Shown piece by piece: positions 20,751 to 30,349 of a DNA stretch of 64,000 nucleotides. This stretch comes from Beijerinckiaceae bacterium (GTDB taxonomy: Bacteria > Pseudomonadota > Alphaproteobacteria > Rhizobiales > Beijerinckiaceae). Position 1 is the stretch's first letter. Each line of letters starts with the position of its first letter. The DNA lies in the NCBI GenBank assembly GCA_019745195.1, contig JAIETL010000005.1:1-64000 (forward strand), written 5' to 3'. The notes under the pieces are model-generated. The model searched no databases. It was not told the DNA's origin and saw nothing but the letters and a program-made list of their open reading frames with translations. A program made the position numbers and the translations under genes.

Positions 20751-21822
20751 TCCCGGCCGCGGTCGGCGGCGGCAGCGAAACCCGCCGCGCCGCCCGCAGG
20801 ATCGGCCGCTCGACCAGCCTGTGCAGCAGCGTGGCGGAGGCGAGCGTGCCAATGATCACAAGGGCCGGGAACAGCCCGAACCAGACCCATCCCGCAGCCG
20901 GCAGGAGCGCCGGCAGCGCCGCCTGCAGTGTCAGCACCACCGGCAGGTGCGCGAGATAGACCGCGTAGGAGAGATCGCCGGCGAGCTCGGCTCGCGAGGC
21001 TGCGGCAACGCTCCGAGACGTCTGGCTCCACGCCAGCGCCACGGCGACGAGCAGAGTGGCGGGGCCGCCCCAGACCAGCGCTCGCCAGAGCCCGGGATCG
21101 TCCGGATGGACAACGAGAAAGCCGATGGCGAGCGCGGCAAGCGCGAACCGGACCAGGCCTGCAAACCGCAGGACGCCCGCCCGGTACAGCGCGTGCAAGG
21201 CGATGCCGGCCACGAATTCGAGGATGATCGGATTCGACCAGAAGCGCAGCGGCAGCGACGCCGGCGCGAACATCAGGCCGAGCGCGGCGATGGCGACGAT
21301 GGTCGCAGCCGTCAGCAGCAGCGCCGTCCTTTCGCGAAAGCCGATGAACAGCGCGAAGACGGCATAGAACGCCATCTCGTAGTTCAGCGTCCAGCCGATC
21401 ACGAAAAGCGGGAAGGGCCGTCCGTCGGCATTCGGCGCCGGCAGGAAGGCATAGGACGCGATGAGGGAGGCAAAGGACGCGCCGCTCCAGGCAGGGCTGC
21501 CGATCGCGATGAAGACGACGAGCATGAAGCTGGTCGTCAGCCAGTAGAGCGGCACGATCCGCGCCATCCGCCGCAGCAGGAAGACGCGCCATCCGCCCTC
21601 GCGGCCGAAGAGCGGCGCGCTGGAATAGGCCATGATGAAGCCGGAGATGACGAAGAACAGGTCGACGCCGGCGGAGAACGGAAACAGCGACAGCGGTGAA
21701 TCGGCCGGAGCGAGCCCGAGATACGCGCTCGCGATCGCATTGCGGCTGTGTTCGACGACGACAAGTCCGGCCGCGATCGCTCTCAACCATTGAATACCGT
21801 CGAGCCGACGCGTCGGAGGCAT
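20704..21822 (-). CDS. Acyltransferase 3 family membrane protein
   Basis: 372 aa integral membrane protein of the OafA/NodX type, which O-acylates surface sugars. The N-terminal block RLDGIQWLRAIAAGLVVVEH with the catalytic-type His and the block VDLFFVISGFIMAYS are diagnostic. About ten hydrophobic segments follow. Start MPPTRRLDG at 21822. It stands alone, with no polysaccharide genes near, so its substrate is unknown. Confidence 0.88.
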   Translation of the reverse strand: MPPTRRLDGIQWLRAIAAGLVVVEHSRNAIASAYLGLAPADSPLSLFPFSAGVDLFFVISGFIMAYSSAPLFGREGGWRVFLLRRMARIVPLYWLTTSFMLVVFIAIGSPAWSGASFASLIASYAFLPAPNADGRPFPLFVIGWTLNYEMAFYAVFALFIGFRERTALLLTAATIVAIAALGLMFAPASLPLRFWSNPIILEFVAGIALHALYRAGVLRFAGLVRFALAALAIGFLVVHPDDPGLWRALVWGGPATLLVAVALAWSQTSRSVAAASRAELAGDLSYAVYLAHLPVVLTLQAALPALLPAAGWVWFGLFPALVIIGTLASATLLHRLVERPILRAARRVSLPPPTAAGIRTPLPSSATGASPN

Positions 21823-22210
21823 GCCTTGACCTTTCGATCCGGCCCCCGCCAATCCGCAAATCTCATGGAAACAGACGGATACGCAACAGAAAAGATCGGC
21901 AACGCCATGTCATCGTCGCGTGGCGGAACCCTGGCGCCGGCGAATTGGCTGCCGCGCCGGGGCTGGCGTGCCAGCGTGTAAGAATTGATGCGAGGCGGGG
22001 AATAACCGGACGCCCGGCTGCGTATTCACCAAGGCAAACGATCGCGGCGCAAGGCGCGTGACGGCTGGCAAGCCGGGCGCTACTGTGCTTTACGAAACGG
22101 AAACCATGTCGTCAGCCCGATGGGCGCAAGCGTGCGCTCACAGCGGGTGGGCGTCGGGCAAGGCGGCGCGCACCGGTCCGGCCGGGCGCTGAGCGGGGCG
22201 GGCTTGGTCG
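21823..22210. other. Intergenic region before the type I secretion genes
   Basis: 388 bases between divergent genes. Short open frames here have no support. No clear promoter, repeat or hairpin was recognised. Confidence 0.4.
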
Positions 22211-23971
22211 ATGAGCAACTCCTTTCAGGATGGCGCGCGTTCGCCCGAGGTACGCCGGGCGTTCGGTGCCTGCAGGCGCTGGTTCGGCGGCGTCGCGATC
22301 TTCTCCGCGCTGGTGAACATCCTTTATCTGACCGGCTCGCTCTACATGCTGCAGGTCTATGACCGGGTGCTGACCAGCCGCTCGGTGCCGACGCTGGTCG
22401 CGCTGTCGCTGATCGTGCTCGCGGCCTTCCTGCTGCAGGGCGTGCTCGACGGATTGCGGACGCGCATGCTGGCGCGGATCGGCGCGCGCTTCGACGAATT
22501 GCTCGCGCCGCGCGTTTATCAGGTCGTCGCCGAACTGCCGCTCAAGGGCGTGCGCGGTTCCGAGGTCGTCGCGCCGGTGCGCGATCTCGACCAGGTCCGG
22601 GGTTTCCTGTCGGGGCTGGGTCCCACCGCCCTGTTCGACATGCCCTTCATGCCGATCTTCCTGATCGTCACCTTCCTGCTGCATCCCTGGCTCGGCTGGC
22701 TGACGGTCTGTGGCGCGGTCGTGATCATCGGCCTGACCCTGCTCACCGAACGGCGCAGCCAGCCGCCGGCGCGGGCTCTGGCGGAGGTCTCCGGGCACCG
22801 GCAGAATCTCGTCGAGACCACGCGGCGCAACGCCGAGGCGCTCAGCGCGCTCGGCATGCGCCCGGCTTTCCTCGCCCGCTACAGCGCGATCAGCGAGCGC
22901 CACGTCGCCGAGACGCTGAAGGCGAGCGATGTCGTCAGCGGAATCGGCGCCTTCGCCAAGGTGTTCCGGCTGATCCTGCAATCGGCGTCGCTGGGGCTCG
23001 GCGCCTATCTCGCGATCCAGGGCGAGATCTCGGCCGGCGTCATCATCGCCGCCTCGATCCTGACCTCGCGCGCGCTCGCGCCGATCGAGACCGCCGTCTC
23101 CCACTGGAAGGGCTTCGTCGCCGCCCGCCAGAGCTATCGCCGGCTGGAGCGCAGCCTTGCGCTGGTGCCAGCCGACGAGCAGCGCCTGCCCTTGCCGGCC
23201 CCGGCCCGGCATCTCGTCGCCGATGACCTTGTCGTCGGCCCGCCGGGCCAGCCCAAACCCGTTCTCACCGGCGTTTCGCTGCGTCTGGCGGCGGGCGACG
23301 CCATCGGAATCATCGGGCCGACGGGTTCCGGCAAATCGACGCTCGCGCGCGCGCTTGTCGGGGTCTGGCCGTCGCATAAGGGAACGGTCAGGCTCGACGG
23401 CGCGGCGCTCGACCAATGGGGCGACCAGCTTGGCCGCCATGTCGGCTATCTGCCGCAGGATGTCGAACTCTTCGACGGCACGGTCGCGGAGAACATCGCC
23501 CGTTTCGCGCCACGGCCCGATTCCGAGGCGGTCATCGCGGCCGCTCGCGCGGCGGCGGCTCATGACCTCATCCTGGAGCTCCCAAAGGGCTACGACACCC
23601 GCATTGGCGAGGCGGGCGCGGCGCTCTCGGGCGGCCAGCGTCAGCGGGTGGCGCTCGCCCGCGCGCTTTATGGCGACCCGTTCCTCGTCGTACTCGACGA
23701 GCCCAACGCCAATCTCGACAATGCCGGCGACGAGGCCCTCAACGCCGCGATCCGCTCGGTCCGCGCGCGCGACGGCATCGCGATCGTCATCACCCATCGT
23801 CCCTCGGGGCTAGCGGCGGTCAACCTTGTCGCGATCCTGAAAGACGGGCGCATCGGCGCGGCCGGCCCGCGCGACGAAATTCTCCAGGCATTGGTCCAGC
23901 CGGTGCCCAGTTCCGTGCCGGGCTCCACGCCCAGCCCGATGGTGCGCCCGGCCCGCGTGGTGTCCGCATGA
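22211..23971 (+). CDS. Type I secretion ABC transporter, PrtD type
   Basis: 586 aa. Fused permease and ATPase: about six membrane segments in residues 20-300, including LYLTGSLYMLQVYDRVL, which is typical of PrtD/AprD proteins, then an ABC domain with Walker A GPTGSGKS near 367-374 and signature LSGGQRQR near 472, followed by VVLDEPNANLD. It exports an unfolded protein through a HlyD-TolC channel. Its stop overlaps the adaptor start (ATGA). No substrate gene with RTX repeats and no TolC gene is nearby. Confidence 0.93.
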   Translation: MSNSFQDGARSPEVRRAFGACRRWFGGVAIFSALVNILYLTGSLYMLQVYDRVLTSRSVPTLVALSLIVLAAFLLQGVLDGLRTRMLARIGARFDELLAPRVYQVVAELPLKGVRGSEVVAPVRDLDQVRGFLSGLGPTALFDMPFMPIFLIVTFLLHPWLGWLTVCGAVVIIGLTLLTERRSQPPARALAEVSGHRQNLVETTRRNAEALSALGMRPAFLARYSAISERHVAETLKASDVVSGIGAFAKVFRLILQSASLGLGAYLAIQGEISAGVIIAASILTSRALAPIETAVSHWKGFVAARQSYRRLERSLALVPADEQRLPLPAPARHLVADDLVVGPPGQPKPVLTGVSLRLAAGDAIGIIGPTGSGKSTLARALVGVWPSHKGTVRLDGAALDQWGDQLGRHVGYLPQDVELFDGTVAENIARFAPRPDSEAVIAAARAAAAHDLILELPKGYDTRIGEAGAALSGGQRQRVALARALYGDPFLVVLDEPNANLDNAGDEALNAAIRSVRARDGIAIVITHRPSGLAAVNLVAILKDGRIGAAGPRDEILQALVQPVPSSVPGSTPSPMVRPARVVSA

Positions 23972-25305
23972 CAGACCTCGACGCGCTCCAGACTGGTCCG
24001 GCGCAGCCGAAGCCGGACTACATCCGCTCTCTGCGAAAGCAGCAGCTCGTCGGCCTTGCCGTCGTCGGCTTCTTCGCCGGCACGCTCGGCGTCTGGTCGA
24101 TGACGACGACCTTGCAGGGGGCCGTCGCAGCCGCCGGCCAGTTCGTCGTCGCAGGCGAGGTCAAGAAGGTCCAGCACCCGACTGGCGGCGTCGTCGGCGA
24201 GTTGATGGTGCGCGACGGAGACCGCGTGAAGGCGGGCGATGTCGTGCTGCGTCTCGACGAAACGGTGGCGCGGGCCAATTACCAGATCGTCAGCAAGCAG
24301 ATCGACGAGTTCGCGGTGCGCTCGCTGCGGCTCGCCGCCGAGCGCGACGGGGCAGGGGCGCTCGCCTTGACGCCGGAAATCGAGAGCCGCAAGGCCAGCC
24401 CCGAGATCGCCCAGCTCATCGCGGCGGAGACCAGGCTGTTCGAGGTGAGACGCGCCGCCCGCGATGGCCAGCGCGCGCAGCTGCGCAAGCGCGTCGCCCA
24501 GTTGCGCGACGAGATCACGGGGTTGAAGGCCCAGCAGGCGGCCAAGGAGCGCGAGTCGGGCATCATCGCGGTCGAGCTCGTTGGCGTCGAGGATCTCTAC
24601 AGGCGCAATCTGGTCCAGCTCACGCGGCTCAGCGCGCTTCAACGCGACCAGGCCGCGCTCGAGGGCCAGCGCGGCCAGCTTCTCGCCAGCATCGCCCAAT
24701 CGGAAGGCAAGATCGCCGAGATCGAACTCCAGATCATTCAGATCGACGAGGACCAGCGCGCCGAGGTGATGAAGGAACTGCGCGAGATCCAGGGCCGCGA
24801 GGGCGAACTGGTCGAGCGCCGCTCCGCCGCGCAGGACCAGCTCCGGCGCATCGACCTGCGCGCGCCCAGCAGCGGCACGGTGCATCAGTTGACAGTCCAC
24901 ACGCTCGGCGGCGTGCTCCAGCCCGGCGAGCCGGCCATGCTGATCGTCCCGGCCGACGAGGAACTCCAGCTCGACGCAAAAGTCGCGCCGACCGATATCG
25001 ACCAGATCAGCCTCAGTCAGCCCGTCAGGGTCAAGGTCCAGGCCGGCAACCAGGCGAGCAACCCCGAACTCTCCGGCAAGGTGGCGCGCATCAGCGCCGA
25101 CATCAGCCGCGACGAGCGCCAGGGCACGGTCTACTATACCGTCCGCGTCTCCCTGCCGCGCAGCGAGATGGAGCGGCTGGCCCCGGTCAGGGTCATCGCG
25201 GGCATGCAGGCGGAGGCCTATATCGAGACCGTGCCGCGCACCCCGCTCGACTTTCTGCTCAAGCCGATCACGACCCAGCTCGACCGGACCTTCAGGGAGC
25301 GCTGA
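23968..25305 (+). CDS. Type I secretion periplasmic adaptor, HlyD family
   Basis: 445 aa membrane fusion protein. One N-terminal membrane segment (about residues 27-50), a split lipoyl/barrel-sandwich domain, and a long coiled-coil hairpin (about 95-285, rich in E, Q, R and A) that reaches the outer membrane channel; the C-terminal HlyD beta-barrel ends with VPRTPLDFLLKPITTQLDRTFRER, a typical PrtE-like end. Translationally coupled to the ABC gene by the 4-base overlap. Confidence 0.93.
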   Translation: MTDLDALQTGPAQPKPDYIRSLRKQQLVGLAVVGFFAGTLGVWSMTTTLQGAVAAAGQFVVAGEVKKVQHPTGGVVGELMVRDGDRVKAGDVVLRLDETVARANYQIVSKQIDEFAVRSLRLAAERDGAGALALTPEIESRKASPEIAQLIAAETRLFEVRRAARDGQRAQLRKRVAQLRDEITGLKAQQAAKERESGIIAVELVGVEDLYRRNLVQLTRLSALQRDQAALEGQRGQLLASIAQSEGKIAEIELQIIQIDEDQRAEVMKELREIQGREGELVERRSAAQDQLRRIDLRAPSSGTVHQLTVHTLGGVLQPGEPAMLIVPADEELQLDAKVAPTDIDQISLSQPVRVKVQAGNQASNPELSGKVARISADISRDERQGTVYYTVRVSLPRSEMERLAPVRVIAGMQAEAYIETVPRTPLDFLLKPITTQLDRTFRER

Positions 25306-25306
25306 G

Positions 25307-27304
<1,998 letters not shown>

Positions 27305-27315
27305 CAGCGAACCTT

Positions 27316-27351
27316 CGTCATTCCGGGGCGGCCCGTCAGGGTCGAACCCGG
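27316..27351. repeat. Left part of an IS-interrupted palindrome, family E
   Basis: Starts CGTCATTCCGGGGCGG and runs to GAACCCGG at 27344-27351, where the insertion sequence begins. Its other half resumes at 28451. Joining the halves restores GAACCCGG-AACCCACG, whose reverse complement occurs in the right arm. Confidence 0.8.
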
Positions 27352-27370
27352 CAACTGTGTTTGTTGGGTG

Positions 27371-28288
27371 TCATGTTTGGAAGGCTGTTTTGTTTTTGAT
27401 CATGGCGTTGAGGACGACGAGGAGTTTTCTGGCGACGGCGACGAGGGCGATTTTGGCTGCGGCGCGTCTGTCGAGGACAGCTTGGTAGAAGGCCTTGAAT
27501 CGCGGATTGGATCGCACGGCGGCGATGGCGGCCATGTAGAGGGCGCGCCGGACGCGGCTTCGTCCTCCGGTGATGCTGCGCTTTCCTCTGTGTCGGCCGC
27601 TGTCGCGGTTGACGGGTGCGAGGCCGGCAAGCGCGGCGATGGTTTTCGGGCCGCGGCGTCCGAGTTCGGGCATGAGCGCCGCCAGCGTGGCGGCGGTGAC
27701 GGGGCCGACACCGGGCGCCGAGCGCAGCAGCGCGTCGGCCTCGGCGAGGCCCGGATCGGCGCGGACGGCCTCGGCGAGGGCGCGGTCGAGGGCGGCGATC
27801 TCGTCGTCGAGGAAGCGGAGGTGGCGGGCCAGGCTGCCGATGTGATCGGCGGCGGCCTTGAGCCGGACGCGTTCGGCGGCACGCATGGCGACGAGCTGGT
27901 CGCGCCTGGCGGCGAGCGCGGCGAGCGCGAGCCGGGCCTCGTCGCGGGGTTCGTCGGGGGACAGGGCCAGCGCCTCGCCCATCAAGGCGAGCATGCGGGC
28001 ATCGACCGCGTCGGTCTTGGCGAGCAGGCCGGCGGCGCGGGCGAAGGCGCGGGCGCGGGCTGGGTTGACCCGCGCGAAGCGAATGTCGGCGGCGGCGAGC
28101 GCGGCATGCAACGGCCCGTCATAGGGGCCGGTCGCCTCGAAGACGACGAAGCAGCGTTCCCGATCAAGCCCGGCCAGGAAGCCGGCGATCGCGTCCGGCC
28201 GGTTGGCGAGACGCCGATGCCGACCGTCGAACACGTCGAGCCGGGCCTTGGAGATGTCGATTCCGATGAAGCAGGGCTGTATGGTCAT
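27371..28288 (-). CDS. IS110 family transposase (DEDD recombinase)
   Basis: 305 aa. The N-terminal RuvC-like DEDD domain shows Asp11 (GIDISK), Glu51 (FEATGPYD), Asp93 and Asp96 (KTDAVDAR). A coiled-coil linker follows (about 120-180). The C-terminal Tnp20 domain begins LLRSAPGVGPVTAATLAALMPELG and has the catalytic-type Ser230 in NRDSGRHRGKRSITGGRSRVRR. All key residues are present, so it looks intact. IS110 recombinases act with a bridge RNA encoded in the element. The start ATG at 28288 lies directly after the candidate RNA. Confidence 0.95.
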   Translation of the reverse strand: MTIQPCFIGIDISKARLDVFDGRHRRLANRPDAIAGFLAGLDRERCFVVFEATGPYDGPLHAALAAADIRFARVNPARARAFARAAGLLAKTDAVDARMLALMGEALALSPDEPRDEARLALAALAARRDQLVAMRAAERVRLKAAADHIGSLARHLRFLDDEIAALDRALAEAVRADPGLAEADALLRSAPGVGPVTAATLAALMPELGRRGPKTIAALAGLAPVNRDSGRHRGKRSITGGRSRVRRALYMAAIAAVRSNPRFKAFYQAVLDRRAAAKIALVAVARKLLVVLNAMIKNKTAFQT

Positions 28289-28290
28289 GG

Positions 28291-28420
28291 TGCCTGTCCC
28301 TGTGCTGCGAGGTCCGTTGGCGCGGCCTCGGTCAACTGTTCAGGATGGGTTTTGGAACGCGGGCGGGGGCCGCAGCCGGGAAACGGTGTTCGCCACCGGG
28401 AACCCAACGGCCTCCCGCCC
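28291..28420 (-). ncRNA. Candidate bridge RNA of the IS110 element
   Basis: Read on the minus strand in the 5' end of the element. First stem-loop: outer stem 28408-28420 with 28361-28372 and inner hairpin 28384-28398; its two internal-loop sides are UGGGUUCC (28406-28399) and UUUCCCGG (28383-28376). Second stem-loop: outer CCUG/CAGG (28344-28341 with 28296-28293) and inner hairpin 28308-28330; its loop sides are ACAGUUG (28339-28333) and CACAGG (28304-28299). The first pair matches the two sides of the insertion site including the core, and the second pair matches the two element ends. This is the pattern of target-binding and donor-binding loops known for IS110 bridge RNAs. Ends and expression are inferred. 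Confidence 0.72.
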
Positions 28421-28450
28421 GCACCAAACATGACACGATCTCAACACACA

Positions 28451-28547
28451 GGAACCCACGACCGGGTGATCACGTCACAACCGCAGCCGCAACGGCTTGC
28501 CCGGTCGTGGGTTCCGGGTTCATCGCTGCGCGATGCCCCGGAATGAC
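28451..28547. repeat. Right part of the IS-interrupted palindrome, family E
   Basis: Begins GGAACCCACGACCGGG, has the hairpin partner CCCGGTCGTGGGTTCC and ends GCCCCGGAATGACA, complementary to the outer end at 27316. This half contains most of the palindrome. Confidence 0.8.
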
Positions 28548-28571
28548 AATGGGGGATCGACTTCATCGCCA

Positions 28572-30149
28572 TCACATCCGATACACCGGGCGCGGGCTCG
28601 TATCGCGCGCCTCGCCGGCCGCGAGCGACAGGCACAGACCCAGCACGTCGCGCGTCTGGCCGGGCTCGATGATGCCGTCGTCCCAGAGCCGCGCGGTGGC
28701 GTAATAGGGGTCGCTCTGTTCCTCGAACTGGGCCCGGGTCTTGGCGTCGAGTTCGGCGATCGCCGCCTCGTCGGCGTTGCCCTTCAGCGACTGACGGCGC
28801 AGTTCGGTGACGACATTGGCCGCGACGTCCGGGCTCATCGTGGCGATGCGGGCATTGGGCCAGGAGAACAGGAAGCGCGGGCGGAAGCCACGCCCGCACA
28901 TGCCGTAATTGCCGGCTCCATAGGACCCGCCGATCAGCACGGTGTATTTCGGCACGCGCGCATTCGAGACCGCATAGACCAGCTTGGCCGAATGTTTTGC
29001 GATGCCGCCGCGCTCGGCCTCCGTGCCGACCATGAAGCCGGTGATGTTCTGCAGGAAGAGCAGCGGGATCAGGCGCTGGTCGCAGAGTTCGATGAAATGC
29101 GCGCCCTTGACGGCCGCTTCCGAGAACAGCACGCCGTTATTGGCGACGATTCCGACGGGATGGCCATGGATATGGGCGAAGCCCGTCACCAGCGTCGCGC
29201 CATAGTCCGGCTTGAAGGCGTTGAAGGCGCTGTCGTCGACGATGCGGCCAATCACCTCGCGCACGTCATAGGGGCGGCGCAGATCGGTCGGCACGAGATC
29301 GACGAGATCGGCCGGATTAAGCTTTGGCGGCTTGCCGGCCTGCGGCGGTGGTTTCAATCTGCCTTTGTCGGCGAGCGAGCCGACGATCTCGCGCAGCTTC
29401 GCCAGCCCCTCCATCTCGGTCAGGACCATATGGTCGGCCACGCCCGAAACCTGCGTGTGCATCTCCGCACCGCCCAGGGTCTCGCCATCGACGATCTCGT
29501 TGATCGCGGCCTTCACGATCGGCGGGCCGCCGAGATGAATCCGGCCCGTGCCCTTGACCATGATGACCTCGTCCGACAGCGCCGGGATATAGGCCCCGCC
29601 CGCCGTGCAGCCGCCGAAGACCAGCGAAATCTGCGGGATGCCCGCCGCCGACATCCGGCACTGGTTGTAGAACGAGCCGCCGAAATGGTCGCGATCGGGA
29701 AAGACGCGGTCCTGCTCCGGCAGGAACGCGCCGCCGCAGTCGACCAGATAGAGGCAGGGCAGCCTGTGCTCTTCGGCGATCTCCTGCGCCCGCAGATGCT
29801 TGCGCACCGTCTCGGCGAAGAAGGAGCCGCCCTTCACCGTGGCGTCGTTGGCGATCAGCACGCAGGCGCGGCCCTGCACCAATCCGATGCCGGTGACGAT
29901 GCCCGCGCCGGGCACTTCGTTGCCATAGAGCCCCCAGGCGGCCAGCGGCGACAATTCGAGGAACGGCGTTTGTGGATCGAGCAGCAGGTCGATCCGCTCG
30001 CGCACCATGATCTTGGAGCGCTGCTCATGGCGCGCCCGCATTTTCTCGCCGCCGCCGCCGGCGACCAGCGCATGGCGCTCGCGCAACGTGGCGAGCATGG
30101 CGGCGAGCGGGGGAGGGTTGGCGGTTGTCGCTTGGCTGGTCTGTATCAT
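28572..30149 (-). CDS. Acyl-CoA carboxylase beta subunit (carboxyltransferase)
   Basis: 525 aa. Two crotonase-fold carboxyltransferase halves: the N half has GGAFLPEQDRVFPDRDHFG, CTAGGAYIPALSDE and HLGGPPIVKAA, and the C half has ITGFMVGTEAE, GGSYGAGNYGMCGRGF and RFLFSWPNARI. It transfers CO2 from biotin on the alpha subunit to a branched acyl-CoA. The sequence is of the methylcrotonyl/geranyl-CoA carboxylase type rather than propionyl-CoA carboxylase. Start MIQTSQATT at 30149; upstream in-frame codons run into a palindrome. The partner alpha gene is now 1.3 kb downstream, beyond the IS element. Confidence 0.92.
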   Translation of the reverse strand: MIQTSQATTANPPPLAAMLATLRERHALVAGGGGEKMRARHEQRSKIMVRERIDLLLDPQTPFLELSPLAAWGLYGNEVPGAGIVTGIGLVQGRACVLIANDATVKGGSFFAETVRKHLRAQEIAEEHRLPCLYLVDCGGAFLPEQDRVFPDRDHFGGSFYNQCRMSAAGIPQISLVFGGCTAGGAYIPALSDEVIMVKGTGRIHLGGPPIVKAAINEIVDGETLGGAEMHTQVSGVADHMVLTEMEGLAKLREIVGSLADKGRLKPPPQAGKPPKLNPADLVDLVPTDLRRPYDVREVIGRIVDDSAFNAFKPDYGATLVTGFAHIHGHPVGIVANNGVLFSEAAVKGAHFIELCDQRLIPLLFLQNITGFMVGTEAERGGIAKHSAKLVYAVSNARVPKYTVLIGGSYGAGNYGMCGRGFRPRFLFSWPNARIATMSPDVAANVVTELRRQSLKGNADEAAIAELDAKTRAQFEEQSDPYYATARLWDDGIIEPGQTRDVLGLCLSLAAGEARDTSPRPVYRM

Positions 30150-30173
30150 GTCTCGTCCCTGTCCAGCCCGAAC

Positions 30174-30258
30174 CGTAATTGCGAGGAGGTGCAGCCGACG
30201 AAGCAATCCAGAGGTCTCGCGCAAACCTCTGGATTGCTTCGCTGCGCTCGCAATGACG
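30174..30258. repeat. Intergenic palindrome, family C
   Basis: Inner arms AAGCAATCCAGAGGT / ACCTCTGGATTGCTTCG and right end GCTGCGCTCGCAATGACGG; the left arm is degenerate. Sister copies are at 33460 and 34818. Confidence 0.85.
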
Positions 30259-30281
30259 GGTTGAACACCATCGCGAATTCA

Positions 30282-30301
30282 CCTACCGTCCGTTAGGTAG
30301 G
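30282..30301. promoter_or_regulatory. Probable TetR-type operator
   Basis: Palindrome CCTACC-N8-GGTAGG in the divergent region between the carboxyltransferase and acyl-CoA dehydrogenase genes, 49 bases before the latter's ATG. The size and half-site spacing fit a TetR operator, and a TetR gene lies at 31677. Inference from position and symmetry. Confidence 0.6.
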
Positions 30302-30349
30302 CGGAACGAGCCGCCGAGGTCAAGCTGTAGGTCACTCAGGGAGAACGCC

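Larger units (their letters stand above)
27352..28450 (-). mobile_element. IS110-family insertion sequence
   Basis: About 1.1 kb. The ends were deduced by rebuilding the interrupted palindrome: ...GAACCC-GG [element] GG-AACCC..., leaving a two-base core GG (CC on the element's own strand) at each junction. The 5' non-coding end (28289-28450, 162 bases) is long and the 3' end (27352-27370) is only 19 bases, the layout of the IS110 group. A 13-base subterminal inverted repeat GTGTCATGTTTGG lies at 27368-27380 and in reverse at 28424-28436; the left copy overlaps the transposase stop codon. The element has no target duplication beyond the core. It lies between the two subunit genes of an acyl-CoA carboxylase, in the same orientation. 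Confidence 0.88.

Noticed and set aside
20760..21980. Genes on the plus strand opposite the acyltransferase
   Set aside because: Long Arg-rich frames without family motifs; the minus-strand protein has clear acyltransferase motifs and membrane segments.
28301..28547. Coding potential in the 5' end of the IS and flanking palindrome
   Set aside because: Open frames cross this region on the plus strand but run antisense through the transposase and the palindrome, as expected in GC-rich DNA.
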